Assembly (NCBI RefSeq): GCF_022565915.1
Contig: NZ_JAJOYX010000002.1
Location: forward strand, 566,293 to 630,292
Source of the DNA: Nesterenkonia sp. LB17
GTDB taxonomy: Bacteria > Actinomycetota > Actinomycetes > Actinomycetales > Micrococcaceae
DNA length: 64,000 nt
Reading direction: 5' to 3'
Of the stretch, positions 26,213 through 35,719 are shown one piece after another (positions within the stretch are counted from its first letter, which is position 1; each line of letters begins with the position of its first letter). The translations under genes and the position numbers were made by a program. Below the pieces are notes generated by a model, which did no database searches, was not told where the DNA came from, and saw nothing but the letters and a program-made list of their open reading frames with translations.

Positions 26213-26671
26213 CTATGCCCTGCCGCGGGCCTGGACCAGTGCGTCGCGCAGCGCCATCCATCCCAGCAGAGCACACTTGATCCGTGCAGGATAGCGTGCC
26301 ACACCGGTGAAGGCCGAGGCGTCCTCCAGCGCCTCCAGGCGCGTGGGATCCAGCTCCCTGCCGCGCGCTGCCATCAGCTCACGGAAGTATCCACCGAGCT
26401 CCTCGGCGCGGGTGACCGGCTGCGAGATCACGAGCTCGTGCATGACCGAGAGCGAGGCCTGGGAGATCGAGCAGCCCTGGCCGGTCCAGCCGAGGGCCTG
26501 GATCGTCTCCCCCGCCGGGTCAAGCTGCACCCGGAGGGTGACCTGATCTCCGCAGGTGGGATTGATCTGGAAGGATTCTCCGCCGTATTCGGTGAGCTCA
26601 CCCTCACCCTGCCGCACCCGGGCGTGGTCGAGGATGACCTGTTGATAGAGCTGCTCCATCGCATCGGCCAT
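26213..26671 (-). CDS. sufU: SufU sulfurtransferase / Fe-S assembly partner
   Basis: A 152-residue IscU-like protein. Zinc/sulfur ligands Cys40 and Asp42 (PTCGD), Cys67 (GCSIS) and Cys133 (RIKCALLGW) are all present, together with the SufU-specific insertion between the second and third cysteines. In Gram-positive systems SufU accepts persulfide from SufS. Its ATG overlaps the sufS stop (ATGA), showing translational coupling to its partner. Confidence 0.9.
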   Translation of the reverse strand: MADAMEQLYQQVILDHARVRQGEGELTEYGGESFQINPTCGDQVTLRVQLDPAGETIQALGWTGQGCSISQASLSVMHELVISQPVTRAEELGGYFRELMAARGRELDPTRLEALEDASAFTGVARYPARIKCALLGWMALRDALVQARGRA

Positions 26672-28008
26672 CAGTGACCTCCCGCTGCGGAGTCGAGGCT
26701 TCCCGTGGGCGAGGGCGTCGCGAAGAACCTGCGGACCTCGTGCAGCCCGTCGATGAATGCCTCGATGTCCGCGGAGGTGGTGTAGACCCCGGCCGAGGCC
26801 CGAGCGGAGGCGTGGACGCCGAGGCGTCGGTGGATCGGCTGCGCGCAGTGGTGACCCACACGCACGGCCACCCCGGCGTTGTCGAGCACCTGGCCGACGT
26901 CGTGCGGGTGCACCGAGTCCACCTCGAAGGCCACGACGGCGAGCCGGTCGGTCGCGTCCTGCGGTCCCAGCACCCGGACCCCGGGCACCGAGGCGATGCC
27001 GTCAAGCAGCTGCCGGGTCATCTGTTTCTCATGTTCTGCGACCTGATCCATGCCCAGCTCGCGCAGGTAATCGACCGCGGCACGGAACCCGACGACCTGA
27101 GCCACCATCTGTGTGCCGGCCTCGAAGCGCTGCGGCGGGGGCATGAAGCTGGTGGAGTCCATGGTCACGACTTCGACCATCGAGCCTCCGGTGAGGAAGG
27201 GCGGCAGGTCGTTGAGCAGCTCGCGCTTGCCGTAGAGGGCGCCGACACCGGTGGGACCCACCATCTTGTGCGCGGAGAAGGCGGCGAAGTCGACGTTGAG
27301 CGCGTGCAGGTCCACCGGCATGTGCGCCGCGGTCTGACAGGCGTCGAGCACCACATAGGCGCCGACGGCTCGCGCGCGCGCCACCAGGGCGTCCACATCG
27401 GTGATCGCCCCGGTCACATTCGAGGCGTGGGTGATGGCCAGCACCCGGGTCCGCTCCCCGATCACCGAGAAGGTCTCCGGGTCCAGGCGTCCTTCGGCCG
27501 TGACGCCGATCCATCGCAGGGTGGCCCCGGTCTTGTGCGCCAGCTGCTGCCAGGGCACCAGGTTCGCATGGTGCTCCGCCTCGGTCACCACGATCTCGTC
27601 GCCGGGGGTGAGCGCATAGCGCTGGCGCGCCTCGGATGCCACCACCTCGGCGGCAGGGCTGCCGGGAGCGGCTGCGCCGGCGAGACTGGCGTTGAGGAAC
27701 CCGTAGGCCACCAGGTTCAGCGCCTCGGTGGCGTTCTTGGTCCAGACGATCTCATCCTCATCGGCGCCGACGAACTCCGCCACCACGGCGCGGGAGGCCT
27801 CGTAGGCCTCGGTGGCCTCCTCGGCGATCTGGTGTGCTCCGCGGTGCACCGCGGCGTTGGTCTGCGCGTAGAACGCAGACTCGGCGTCGATGACCTGCTG
27901 CGGCTTCTGCGCGGTGGCCCCGGAGTCCAGGTACACCAGCGGCTTCCCGCCGCGGACCGTGCGGGTCAGCAGCGGGAAGTCAGCCCTGATGGTGTCTGGA
28001 TTCAACAT
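26671..28008 (-). CDS. sufS: Cysteine desulfurase SufS
   Basis: About 445 residues, a group II PLP-dependent cysteine desulfurase that takes sulfur from cysteine for Fe-S cluster building. The PLP lysine is Lys248 in FSAHKMVGPTG, and the catalytic Cys388 sits in RVGHHCAQP. The N terminus (IRADFPLLTR...LVYLDSGATAQKP) is typical. The start is ATG 28008, seven bases after the sufC stop; the frame runs on to 28086 but overlaps sufC. Confidence 0.92.
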   Translation of the reverse strand: MLNPDTIRADFPLLTRTVRGGKPLVYLDSGATAQKPQQVIDAESAFYAQTNAAVHRGAHQIAEEATEAYEASRAVVAEFVGADEDEIVWTKNATEALNLVAYGFLNASLAGAAAPGSPAAEVVASEARQRYALTPGDEIVVTEAEHHANLVPWQQLAHKTGATLRWIGVTAEGRLDPETFSVIGERTRVLAITHASNVTGAITDVDALVARARAVGAYVVLDACQTAAHMPVDLHALNVDFAAFSAHKMVGPTGVGALYGKRELLNDLPPFLTGGSMVEVVTMDSTSFMPPPQRFEAGTQMVAQVVGFRAAVDYLRELGMDQVAEHEKQMTRQLLDGIASVPGVRVLGPQDATDRLAVVAFEVDSVHPHDVGQVLDNAGVAVRVGHHCAQPIHRRLGVHASARASAGVYTTSADIEAFIDGLHEVRRFFATPSPTGSLDSAAGGH

Positions 28009-28015
28009 GATTCGC

Positions 28016-28777
28016 TCAGGCCTGGGCGGGGGCGAGGAAGCGATCGTAGCCGTTGGCCTCGAGCTCGTCGGCCAGCTCGGGTCCACCCTGCTCGGCGACT
28101 CGGCCGTCGACGAAGACGTGGACGAACTGCGGGGTGATGTAGTTCAGGATCCGGGTGTAGTGGGTGATCAGCAGCGTGCCCATGTCGTTCTCGGAGTGCG
28201 CACGGTTCACGCCGTCGGAGACCACGCGCAGGGCGTCGATGTCCAGACCCGAGTCGGTCTCGTCGAGGACCGCGAACTTCGGCCTGAACAGCTCCATCTG
28301 CAGGATCTCCACGCGCTTCTTCTCACCGCCGGAGAAGCCTTCGTTGACGTTGCGGTTGGCGAAGTCGGCGTCGATCTTGAGCTTCTCCATGGCGCCGCGG
28401 ACGTCCTTGGCCCAGGTGCGCAGCTTCGGAGCCTCGCCGTCGATGGCGGTCTTCGCGGTGCGCAGGAAATTCGTCATGGTCACACCGGGGACCTCGACGG
28501 GGTACTGCATGGCCAGGAACAGCCCGGCCCGGGCGCGTTCGTCCACGGACATCTCCAGCACGTCGACGTCGTCGAGCATGATGGTGCCCGAGGTCACCTT
28601 GTAGCGGGGGTGGCCGGCGATGGTGGCGGCCAGCGTGGACTTGCCGGAGCCGTTGGGGCCCATGATGGCGTGGATCTCACCGGACTTGATGGTCAGGGTG
28701 ACGCCCTTGAGGATCTCTTTGGAGCCCTGCTCGGTCTCGATGGAGACGTGCAGGTCCTTGATCGCGAGAGTAGACAT
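28016..28777 (-). CDS. sufC: Fe-S assembly ATPase SufC
   Basis: A 253-residue ABC-type ATPase of the SufBCD scaffold. Walker A GPNGSGKST, the signature FSGGEKKRVEI and Walker B FAVLDETDSGLD are present, the last being the SufC-specific form. It drives conformational changes of SufB-SufD during cluster assembly in the cytoplasm. It lies between sufD and sufS. Confidence 0.93.
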   Translation of the reverse strand: MSTLAIKDLHVSIETEQGSKEILKGVTLTIKSGEIHAIMGPNGSGKSTLAATIAGHPRYKVTSGTIMLDDVDVLEMSVDERARAGLFLAMQYPVEVPGVTMTNFLRTAKTAIDGEAPKLRTWAKDVRGAMEKLKIDADFANRNVNEGFSGGEKKRVEILQMELFRPKFAVLDETDSGLDIDALRVVSDGVNRAHSENDMGTLLITHYTRILNYITPQFVHVFVDGRVAEQGGPELADELEANGYDRFLAPAQA

Positions 28778-28884
28778 TCTTTGCGTGTCCTTTGCTTGGT
28801 TCGTGAAAGTGCTGGTGGTGGAGCGAACGAGCCGCGGCAGCCGGCGGATTCCCTGCGGCCGGTGCGTCTAGAAGCCGGGTGACT

Positions 28885-30174
28885 CTAGAAGCCGGCGATC
28901 TTCAGTTCGTTCTCCAGGTCCTGCTGGACGGTTTCCTCGATCGACTCCACGCCGATGGCCTGGACGATCTCGTTGAGGAAGCCGCGGACCACGAGCTGGC
29001 GGGCCTCCTTCTCCGGGATGCCGCGAGCCATCAGGTAGAAGAGGTGGTTCTCGTCGAAGCGCCCTGTCGAGGAGGCGTGGCCGGCTCCCTCGATCAGGCC
29101 GGTCTCGATCTCCAGGTTCGGGATCGAGTCGGCGCGGGCGCCGTCGGAGAGGATCAGGTTCTGGTTCTTCTCATAGGAGTCGGTGCCTTCGGCGGCCTTG
29201 CGGATCAGCACATCGCCGACCCAGACGGTGCGAGCGTCCTGGCCCTGCAGCGCACCCTTGTAGAGCACGTTGGAGGTGTTCCGCGGGGAGTTGTGGTCCA
29301 CGAAGCTGCGATGCTCCAGGTGCTGCCCGGCGTCGGCGAAGTAGAGGCCGTACATCGAGGCTTCCGCACCTTCGGCCGCGTAGCGGACGTTGGAGTTCAT
29401 CCGGACGACCTCGCCGCCGAGGGTGACCGAGACGTGCTTGTACTTGGCGTCGCGGCCGACTTCAGCATCCTGCTGGCCCACGTGGACGGCGTCGTCGTCC
29501 CAGCGCTGCAGCGAGACCACGGTGACGTCGGCGCCGTCGCGCACGATGACCTCCACGTTGAGGTTCGCGTCGGCGGAGCCGCGGTGCTCCATCACGAAGA
29601 CCGCCTTGGAGTGGGCTCCAGCCTCGAGCACGAGGTGGCCGTTGGCGCGGTGCCCGGCGGCCTCACCGGTGATGTCGAGGAACACCGGCTCGCTGAGCTC
29701 GGTGTCGGCGGCGACCGAGATGTAGTCGGCCTGCGCAGTCTGGCTGTAGCCGACGACGGCGGCGCGGTCGGCCGCCGAGAACACGGTGCCGCGCGGGGAC
29801 TGGGCCTTCGCGAGCTCACCGCGGGTGACGCCGTCAGCCAGGTTGCGCACCTTCAGCGTCACGGGGGTCTGGGTGGCGGCGTCGGAGAGGACGCGGCCGA
29901 GCTTCTTCAGCGGCGAGAAGCGCCACTCCTCTTCGCGCCCGGTGGGCACGGCGAAGTCAGCCACGTTCAGGCTGGTGGTGCGGTCGGCTCGTGAGCCGCC
30001 GGTCTTGGCCTTGACGGTGGACTCGCCGAGGCCGCCATGGGTGTGTTCGGTCTCTTCATGGGCGGTGGCGAGGTTCTCGCCCTCCTCGCTCATGCCTGGG
30101 ATCGTGATGCGGGCTTCCCCGACCTCGACTCCTGCGACCTGTTCCGCCTGATCGGCGGACGCGGAATTCGTCAT
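28885..30174 (-). CDS. sufD: Fe-S assembly scaffold protein SufD
   Basis: A 429-residue beta-helix scaffold protein. It carries an N-terminal extension of about 70 residues rich in Glu and Thr before TSLNVADFAVPTGREEEWRFSPL. The C-terminal SufB/D core includes [20 protein letters not shown] and the conserved helix REARQLVVRGFLNEI-like region. It forms SufBC2D with its neighbours. An ACGCGTGTTTCTGATACGCG-like short repeat lies in the spacer to sufB. Confidence 0.9.
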   Translation of the reverse strand: MTNSASADQAEQVAGVEVGEARITIPGMSEEGENLATAHEETEHTHGGLGESTVKAKTGGSRADRTTSLNVADFAVPTGREEEWRFSPLKKLGRVLSDAATQTPVTLKVRNLADGVTRGELAKAQSPRGTVFSAADRAAVVGYSQTAQADYISVAADTELSEPVFLDITGEAAGHRANGHLVLEAGAHSKAVFVMEHRGSADANLNVEVIVRDGADVTVVSLQRWDDDAVHVGQQDAEVGRDAKYKHVSVTLGGEVVRMNSNVRYAAEGAEASMYGLYFADAGQHLEHRSFVDHNSPRNTSNVLYKGALQGQDARTVWVGDVLIRKAAEGTDSYEKNQNLILSDGARADSIPNLEIETGLIEGAGHASSTGRFDENHLFYLMARGIPEKEARQLVVRGFLNEIVQAIGVESIEETVQQDLENELKIAGF

Positions 30175-30310
30175 GTGTTTCTCTTCCCTTGTTTCTGATA
30201 CGCGTGTTTCTGATGCGCGGTTCGACTGAGGCTGCTCAGTGGGCGGCAGGCCCCAGCCGCCCGGTGTACGTGACCCCGAGCGGCTGGGTGGACTGCGTCG
30301 ACGGGGGTGG

Positions 30311-31768
30311 TCAGCCCACCGAGCCTTCCATCTGCAGCTCGATCAGACGGTTGAGCTCCAGGGCGTATTCCATGGGCAGCTCACGGGCGATCGGCTCGAT
30401 GAAGCCGCGCACGATCATGGCCATGGCCTCGTCCTCGGCGAGCCCGCGGGCCATGAGGTAGAACAGCTGGTCCTCGGAGACCTTGGAGACCGTGGCCTCG
30501 TGACCCAGGGTGACATCGTCCTCGCGGATATCGATGTAGGGGTAGGTGTCCGACCGGGAGATCGTGTCCACCAGCAGGGCGTCACAGACCACCGAGTTCG
30601 CGGAGTTCTTCGCTCCCGCGTTGATCTGGACCAGACCGCGGTAGGCGGCGCGGCCGCCGTTGCGGGCCACCGACTTCGACACGATGGTCGAGGAGGTGTT
30701 CGGCGCCATGTGGACCATCTTGGAACCGGTGTCCTGGTGCTGACCCTCGCCGGCGAAGGCCACCGAGAGCGTCTCACCCTTGGCGTGCTCACCGGTGAGG
30801 TAGACGGCCGGGTACTTCATGGTGACCTTGGAGCCGATGTTGCCATCGATCCACTCCATGGTGCCGCCGGTGTCGACCACGGCGCGCTTGGTCACCAGGT
30901 TGTAGACGTTGGTGGACCAGTTCTGGATGGTGGTGTAACGCACCCGGGCGTTCTTCTTCACCACGATCTCCACCACTGCTGAGTGCAGGGAGTCGGAGTC
31001 ATAGATCGGCGCGGTGCAGCCTTCGATGTAGTGGACGTAGGAGTCCTCGTCGGCGATGATCAGCGTGCGCTCGAACTGACCCATGTTCTCGGTGTTGATC
31101 CGGAAGTAGGCCTGGAGCGGGATCTCCACGTGCACGCCCTTGGGGACGTAGACGAATGATCCGCCGGACCAGACCGAGGTGTTCAGTGCGGCGAACTTGT
31201 TGTCGCCGACCGGGATGACCGAGCCGAAGTACTCCTCGAAGAACTCGGGGTGCTCCTTCAGCGCGGTGTCGGTGTCCATGAAGATGACGCCCTGCTCCTC
31301 CAGATCCTCACGGATCTGGTGGTAGACGACCTCCGACTCGTACTGGGCTGCGACGCCGGAGACCAGACGCTCACGCTCGGCCTCGGGGATTCCGAGCCGC
31401 TCATAGGTGTTGCGGATGTCCTCGGGGAGGTCTTCCCAGGTCTTCGCCTGCTTCTCAGTGGAGCGCACGAAGTACTTGATGTTGTCGAAGTGGATGCCGG
31501 AGAGGTCTGCGCCCCACATCGGCATGGGCTTGCGCTCGAAGTACTTCAGGCCCTTCTTGCGCAGCTTGAGCATCCACTCGGGTTCGCTCTTCTTGGAGGA
31601 GATGTCCTCCACGACCGACTCATCGATGCCACGCTTGGCGTTGGCTCCGGCGGTGTCGGAGTCCGACCAGCCGTATTCGTAGGAACCGATGCCGTGGAGC
31701 TCGGGGTTGCGCTCCAGGATGTCGGAGGTGACCCCCTGGTCCTTTTCGCGCTGGATCTGCTCGGTCAT
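30311..31768 (-). CDS. sufB: Fe-S assembly scaffold protein SufB
   Basis: A 485-residue protein. The typical N terminus ([18 protein letters not shown]) is followed by the beta-helix core with [19 protein letters not shown] and the C-terminal [21 protein letters not shown]. It is the main cluster-building scaffold. The ATG at 31768 overlaps the sufR stop by four bases (ATGA), so sufR and sufB are translated together. The next gene, sufD, begins 136 bases on; that spacer shows no gene. Confidence 0.93.
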   Translation of the reverse strand: MTEQIQREKDQGVTSDILERNPELHGIGSYEYGWSDSDTAGANAKRGIDESVVEDISSKKSEPEWMLKLRKKGLKYFERKPMPMWGADLSGIHFDNIKYFVRSTEKQAKTWEDLPEDIRNTYERLGIPEAERERLVSGVAAQYESEVVYHQIREDLEEQGVIFMDTDTALKEHPEFFEEYFGSVIPVGDNKFAALNTSVWSGGSFVYVPKGVHVEIPLQAYFRINTENMGQFERTLIIADEDSYVHYIEGCTAPIYDSDSLHSAVVEIVVKKNARVRYTTIQNWSTNVYNLVTKRAVVDTGGTMEWIDGNIGSKVTMKYPAVYLTGEHAKGETLSVAFAGEGQHQDTGSKMVHMAPNTSSTIVSKSVARNGGRAAYRGLVQINAGAKNSANSVVCDALLVDTISRSDTYPYIDIREDDVTLGHEATVSKVSEDQLFYLMARGLAEDEAMAMIVRGFIEPIARELPMEYALELNRLIELQMEGSVG

Positions 31769-32727
31769 GACAACCTCTCTTGTTGACGGGGGGAGATGAC
31801 GATTCGTCTTCGTCCGCCGCTGACCTTGCGCGACTGATGTGTCGCACCGGCTGCGGCGCTGATCTGTAGTTCTGCCTCTGCGCTTGCTGCGGCGCGTTCC
31901 CGCTGCTCAGCGGCGAGCTTCTCGCGACCTACCGGCACATGAGTGGTGCAGACGTGGGCTCCGGCCGCCTGGGTGGAGAGCCGCCTGACATCGACGTCGA
32001 GCAGGCGGGAGATCATATCGGTCTCCTCCTCACAGAACACCGGATGGGCCGCGGCTATTTCCCGGATCGGGCAGTGACCCTGGCACAGCTGCGTGGACTG
32101 CATGGCCAGAAGGGGGTTGTCACGACCCACCAGGCGAGTGAACCCGGCGAACCCTTCGTCGTTGAAGAGCTGGGAGAGCCGGTCGGTGCGCTGGTCGAGG
32201 TCCACGATCTCAGCGAGCTCCTGCTCCCAGCGCTGCTCGAAGCCGGCGAAGTACTCCCGCGCCAGGCCCGCGGCGGCCTCCTGGGTCGACGCGTCCTCGG
32301 CGGCGGCGCCCGCCTCGAGGGATCCGGCGCTGGTGTCCTGCAGCAGCGACAGCGCGGTCTTGACCAGGCCCAGGTAGTCGTCACCCATGGTGCGCTGGCC
32401 GCGCTGAGAGACGACATAGCGTCGAGAGGGGCGGCCCGCGCCGCGGCGACGGGTGGTGATGTTCTTGACCTCGAGGATTCCCTGTTCGGTCATCGCATCG
32501 AGATGGCGACGCACAGCGGCAGCGGTCAGCTGCAGCTCGCTGCCCAGCGCGGCGGCGCTGATCGGGCCCTCTTCGACCACCAGCTGCAAGACCCGCTGGC
32601 GGGTCGTGCTCTCCGCGTCGCGGATCGTCTCACCCGGAGCGTCGGGCACCGGAGCGTCGGAGACAGGCGCATCCACATCGCGTGACTGAGCATCTGCGGC
32701 TGCAGACTCGGAAGCGGTGGAATACAT
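31765..32727 (-). CDS. sufR: SufR-type Fe-S-sensing repressor of the suf operon
   Basis: A 320-residue DeoR/ArsR-like regulator. An N-terminal extension of about 45 residues precedes a winged helix ([20 protein letters not shown], then the wing [15 protein letters not shown]). The C-terminal domain carries cysteines in [17 protein letters not shown] and HVCTTHVP, the pattern that binds an Fe-S cluster in SufR. It would repress the suf genes when clusters are plentiful. Its start region holds a TTCTGA-N5-TCAGAA dyad. A short low-complexity Ser/Ala-rich segment (about 130-150) is unusual. Confidence 0.88.
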   Translation of the reverse strand: MYSTASESAAADAQSRDVDAPVSDAPVPDAPGETIRDAESTTRQRVLQLVVEEGPISAAALGSELQLTAAAVRRHLDAMTEQGILEVKNITTRRRGAGRPSRRYVVSQRGQRTMGDDYLGLVKTALSLLQDTSAGSLEAGAAAEDASTQEAAAGLAREYFAGFEQRWEQELAEIVDLDQRTDRLSQLFNDEGFAGFTRLVGRDNPLLAMQSTQLCQGHCPIREIAAAHPVFCEEETDMISRLLDVDVRRLSTQAAGAHVCTTHVPVGREKLAAEQRERAAASAEAELQISAAAGATHQSRKVSGGRRRIVISPRQQERLS

Positions 32728-32734
32728 GACCCTA

Positions 32735-32751
32735 TTCTGACCTATTCAGAA
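32735..32751. promoter_or_regulatory. Candidate SufR operator
   Basis: A perfect inverted repeat TTCTGA-N5-TCAGAA, centred 16 bases upstream of the sufR ATG. It overlaps a CAGAAT box (minus strand, 32734-32739) that lies six bases before the ATG, the spacing seen at other leaderless starts in this window. Occlusion of the -10 would fit repression. Binding by SufR is inference. Confidence 0.5.
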
Positions 32752-32857
32752 CAAAGCCGCCAGCAAGGTGGACCTAAGTCGGCGGAGACCTTCCCCACTG
32801 CACGGCTGCAGCTGCCCGCTTCAGCTGCCCGATCGCGCCTCTGCTGACCCGGGGCTC

Positions 32858-32874
32858 TTCTACGGGGTGTAGAA
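32858..32874. promoter_or_regulatory. Candidate BlaI-like operator upstream of the ABC-ctaA unit
   Basis: Inverted repeat TTCTAC-N5-GTAGAA. It shares the CTAC-N5-GTAG core, the same spacing and the following AAAT with the dyad upstream of blaI (5526-5552). It lies four bases before the -10 box at 32878. A second gene group in the BlaI regulon is implied, but this is inference. Confidence 0.5.
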
Positions 32875-32877
32875 ATG

Positions 32878-32883
32878 TAGACT
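32878..32883 (+). promoter_or_regulatory. -10 box of a probable leaderless promoter
   Basis: TAGACT, six bases, then the GTG at 32890. No ribosome-binding site precedes the GTG. Confidence 0.5.
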
Positions 32884-32889
32884 GGTGCA

Positions 32890-33864
32890 GTGCCCCAGCA
32901 TCCACCCTGTCTGACCCTGCGCCATGTGCGCTATGCCGTCGGCTCCGCTCGCAGCCCCCAGGGACTCAAGGAGATCCTGCGGGGCGTGGACCTCACCGCG
33001 CGATCCGGAGAGGTCACGGTCCTGTTGGGACCCAACGGTGCCGGAAAGACGACCACGCTCAGCTGCGCCCAGGGGCTGCTGCATCCGTCGCAGGGAACCG
33101 TCGCTCTGCTGGGCCAGGATCCCTTCCGCGCGGGCGCCGAACTCCGCGCCCGGGTCGGGGTGATGCTCCAGGACGGCGGCATGCCGCAATCGGTTCAGCC
33201 CCGCGCGCTGCTGAAGCATGTCGCCTCGCTGCACCAGAACCCCTGGCCGGTGGAAGACCTGGTCTCCCGCCTGGACATGGGCGACTTTCTGCGCACCTCG
33301 ATCCGACGCCTCTCCGGCGGACAGAAGCAGCGGGTGGCGCTGGCGGCGAGCCTGCTCGGCCGTCCCGAGGTGGTGTTCCTCGACGAGCCCACCGCCGGGC
33401 TGGATCCGCAGTCCCGGCAGACCGTCTTCGAGCTCATCGGGGAGCTCCGCGAGATGGGGATGGGCATCATCCTGACCACCCATCTCCTCGAAGAGGCACA
33501 GAAGCTCGCGGACTCGGTCTTCATCCTCAAGGACGGTGAAGTGGTCCGCCATGGATCCGTCGCCGAGCTGACCGGTTCCGGTGCGACCGGTTCGGAGACC
33601 GCCACCGGTGCCGCACGGCGGATGGTGTTCACCGCCTCTCGAACCCTGACCCGTGCTGAGATCGGCAGCGCCCCGGTGAGCATCGAGCTCGACGGCGGCA
33701 TCGACAACGCACCGGGTGCCGCGTGGATGACCCCGAGCCTCACCGGCCCGACCCAGCTCCGCGAGCTGGCCGCCTGGTGGGAACTGATCGGCATGATGCC
33801 CGTGGAGGTCCGCATGGAAGCCCGCACGCTGGAAGACGTCTTCTGGGAGGTCTCCGTCTCATGA
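32890..33864 (+). CDS. ABC transporter ATP-binding protein
   Basis: A 324-residue ATPase of the ABC-2/DrrA type: Walker A GPNGAGKTTT, signature LSGGQKQRVALA, Walker B VVFLDEPTAGLD and the switch histidine in LTTHLLEEA. The last 100 residues form a C-terminal domain rather than a second ATPase. It pairs with the permease that overlaps its end (ATGA). In actinobacteria this two-gene exporter commonly precedes ctaA; the cargo is unknown. The GTG start coincides with the predicted transcript start. Confidence 0.85.
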   Translation: MPQHPPCLTLRHVRYAVGSARSPQGLKEILRGVDLTARSGEVTVLLGPNGAGKTTTLSCAQGLLHPSQGTVALLGQDPFRAGAELRARVGVMLQDGGMPQSVQPRALLKHVASLHQNPWPVEDLVSRLDMGDFLRTSIRRLSGGQKQRVALAASLLGRPEVVFLDEPTAGLDPQSRQTVFELIGELREMGMGIILTTHLLEEAQKLADSVFILKDGEVVRHGSVAELTGSGATGSETATGAARRMVFTASRTLTRAEIGSAPVSIELDGGIDNAPGAAWMTPSLTGPTQLRELAAWWELIGMMPVEVRMEARTLEDVFWEVSVS

Positions 33865-34622
33865 CCACGAGCCACGCCCCTCTGGCCCCGGCACCGCGCC
33901 CGGCGATGCGCCGGATCATCTCGCACGGGCTCTATGAGACCCGCAACGTGCTGCGCAACGGCGAGCAGCTGCTCGTCTCGCTGATCCTTCCGCTGCTGGT
34001 CCTCGTCGGCGCGCACCGGCTGGAGCTCATCACCTCCGCCGCCACACCGAGCATCGACGTCATCACCCCGGGCGTGCTGGCGCTGGCCGTGATGGCCTCG
34101 GCCTTCACCGGTCAAGGCATCGCGACCGGGTTCGAACGGCAGTATGGGGTGCTGGCATACCTGGCGACGACACCGCTGGGGGCCACGGGCCTGATCCTGG
34201 GCAAGGCCATCGCCGTGCTGGCGGTGGTCGCCGTCCAGGTGGTGGTGATCGGCACCGCCGGTCTGGTCCTGGGCTGGAACCCCGACCCGGTGGGTCTGCT
34301 GTGGCTGGGCGTCGTCGTCGTCCTGGGGGCCACCGCGTTCACGGCGCTGGGACTGCTGCTCGCGGGCACCGTGCGCGCCGAGGCGACGCTGGCGCTGACC
34401 AATGTCATCTGGGTGCTGCTCGGGGCCGCCGGCGGCTCGGTCTTCCCGCTCAACCACGACGGGGCCGGGGCGCTGCTGCTGCTGCTTCCCTCCGCGGCAC
34501 TGGGTGAAGGACTGCGCACCGCCTCACTCGATGGATCGTTCCCTGTCCTGGAAGCTCTGATTCTCGCCGGGTGGGCCGCGCTGGCCGTCCTGGCCGCACG
34601 AAGGTGGTTCAACTGGCGATGA
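33861..34622 (+). CDS. ABC-2-type transporter permease
   Basis: A 253-residue membrane protein with about six hydrophobic segments (about 38-55, 72-90, 112-145, 152-175, 180-200 and 228-248). The N-terminal cytoplasmic segment MRRIISHGLYETRNVLRNGEQ is typical of ABC-2 permeases. It starts at an ATG overlapping the ATPase stop and ends over the ctaA ATG, so the three genes are translated as a unit. Confidence 0.82.
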   Translation: MTTSHAPLAPAPRPAMRRIISHGLYETRNVLRNGEQLLVSLILPLLVLVGAHRLELITSAATPSIDVITPGVLALAVMASAFTGQGIATGFERQYGVLAYLATTPLGATGLILGKAIAVLAVVAVQVVVIGTAGLVLGWNPDPVGLLWLGVVVVLGATAFTALGLLLAGTVRAEATLALTNVIWVLLGAAGGSVFPLNHDGAGALLLLLPSAALGEGLRTASLDGSFPVLEALILAGWAALAVLAARRWFNWR

Positions 34623-35710
34623 AGTTCCCGATGAATGCGATCGAAGTCTTTCGCACCAACCTCCCCACTCGGATCACCCGGGTCACCAAGGTGCTGGCCT
34701 GGGCGACGCTGATCAGCAATATCGGCATCATCCTGACCGGTGGCGCGGTCCGGCTGACCGCCTCGGGGCTCGGCTGTCCGGAGTGGCCGCGCTGCACGCC
34801 CGAGTCCTGGGTCGCGACCCAGGAGATGGGCCTGCACGGGGCGATCGAATTCGGCAACCGCCTGCTCACCTACGTGCTGGTGCTGATCTGTGCGCTGATG
34901 TTCTTCGCGCTGCTGCGGATGCGACGCAGCCACCGTCCGCTGTTCCGGATGAGCCTGGTGATCCTCGCCGGGATCCCGCTGCAGGCGGTCATCGGCGGTA
35001 TCACCGTGTGGACGAACCTCAACCCGTGGATCGTGGCGCTGCACTTCCTGCTCTCCGCAGGCCTCGTGATGGTCGCGACCATGCTGCTGAACCGGATCCG
35101 TCTGGAGCTGCGCAGCGCGCAGGACGCCGCTGCGCAGGATTCAGCCGCGGACCCAGCAGCGGATCCGGCCAAGGAGTCGGGGCCGCGCGACGGTGTGGCC
35201 GGAATCCGGATGAGCCACGGCGCCTCCGACGCGGTCACCTCCGCGATGGCCCCGGTGATCCTTGCCGCGACCTGGGTCTCGGTGTTCCTGGGCACCGTGG
35301 TCACGGGAACGGGCCCACATGCCGGTGACCCCGGATCGCCTCGGCATCTCTTCGACCCCGATCTGGTGACCAGGATGCACGTGGCGCCGGTCTATGTCCT
35401 GTGCTTCGCGGCGATCGCGCTGCTGGTGCGCCAGTACCGGATCAGCACCGCTCCGAACCAGCGGCGCTCGGCCTGGTGGCTCATGGCCGTGATCATCGCC
35501 CAGGGGATCATCGGCTACGTCCAGCACTTCACCGGCCTGCCGATCATCCTGGTCGGGCTGCACATGCTCGGGTCGGCGCTGCTGGTGGTCACCGCGACCG
35601 CCGTGTTCGACAGCTACCGCGCCCGGTATGTGACCCGTGGACTCACCCGCTCCCTGACCCCGGTAGCTGCTGCAGCCGGGCCACAGACGGAGCCGGCGCA
35701 GAAGTCCTGA
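34619..35710 (+). CDS. ctaA: Heme A synthase
   Basis: A 363-residue CtaA/Cox15-like membrane protein with about eight hydrophobic segments. The first helix ends in GGAVRLTASGLGCPEWPRC, containing the conserved cysteine pair; heme-ligand histidines lie in GLHGAIEFGNR, ALHFLLS and the second-half equivalents RMHVAPVY and GLHMLGS. It oxidises the methyl group of heme O to make heme A for aa3-type oxidase. A linker rich in Ala/Asp/Ser between the two halves (about 165-195) is long. The ATG overlaps the permease stop. It converges with the peroxiredoxin gene, nine bases away. Confidence 0.9.
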   Translation: MKFPMNAIEVFRTNLPTRITRVTKVLAWATLISNIGIILTGGAVRLTASGLGCPEWPRCTPESWVATQEMGLHGAIEFGNRLLTYVLVLICALMFFALLRMRRSHRPLFRMSLVILAGIPLQAVIGGITVWTNLNPWIVALHFLLSAGLVMVATMLLNRIRLELRSAQDAAAQDSAADPAADPAKESGPRDGVAGIRMSHGASDAVTSAMAPVILAATWVSVFLGTVVTGTGPHAGDPGSPRHLFDPDLVTRMHVAPVYVLCFAAIALLVRQYRISTAPNQRRSAWWLMAVIIAQGIIGYVQHFTGLPIILVGLHMLGSALLVVTATAVFDSYRARYVTRGLTRSLTPVAAAAGPQTEPAQKS

Positions 35711-35719
35711 GCGAGCTGC

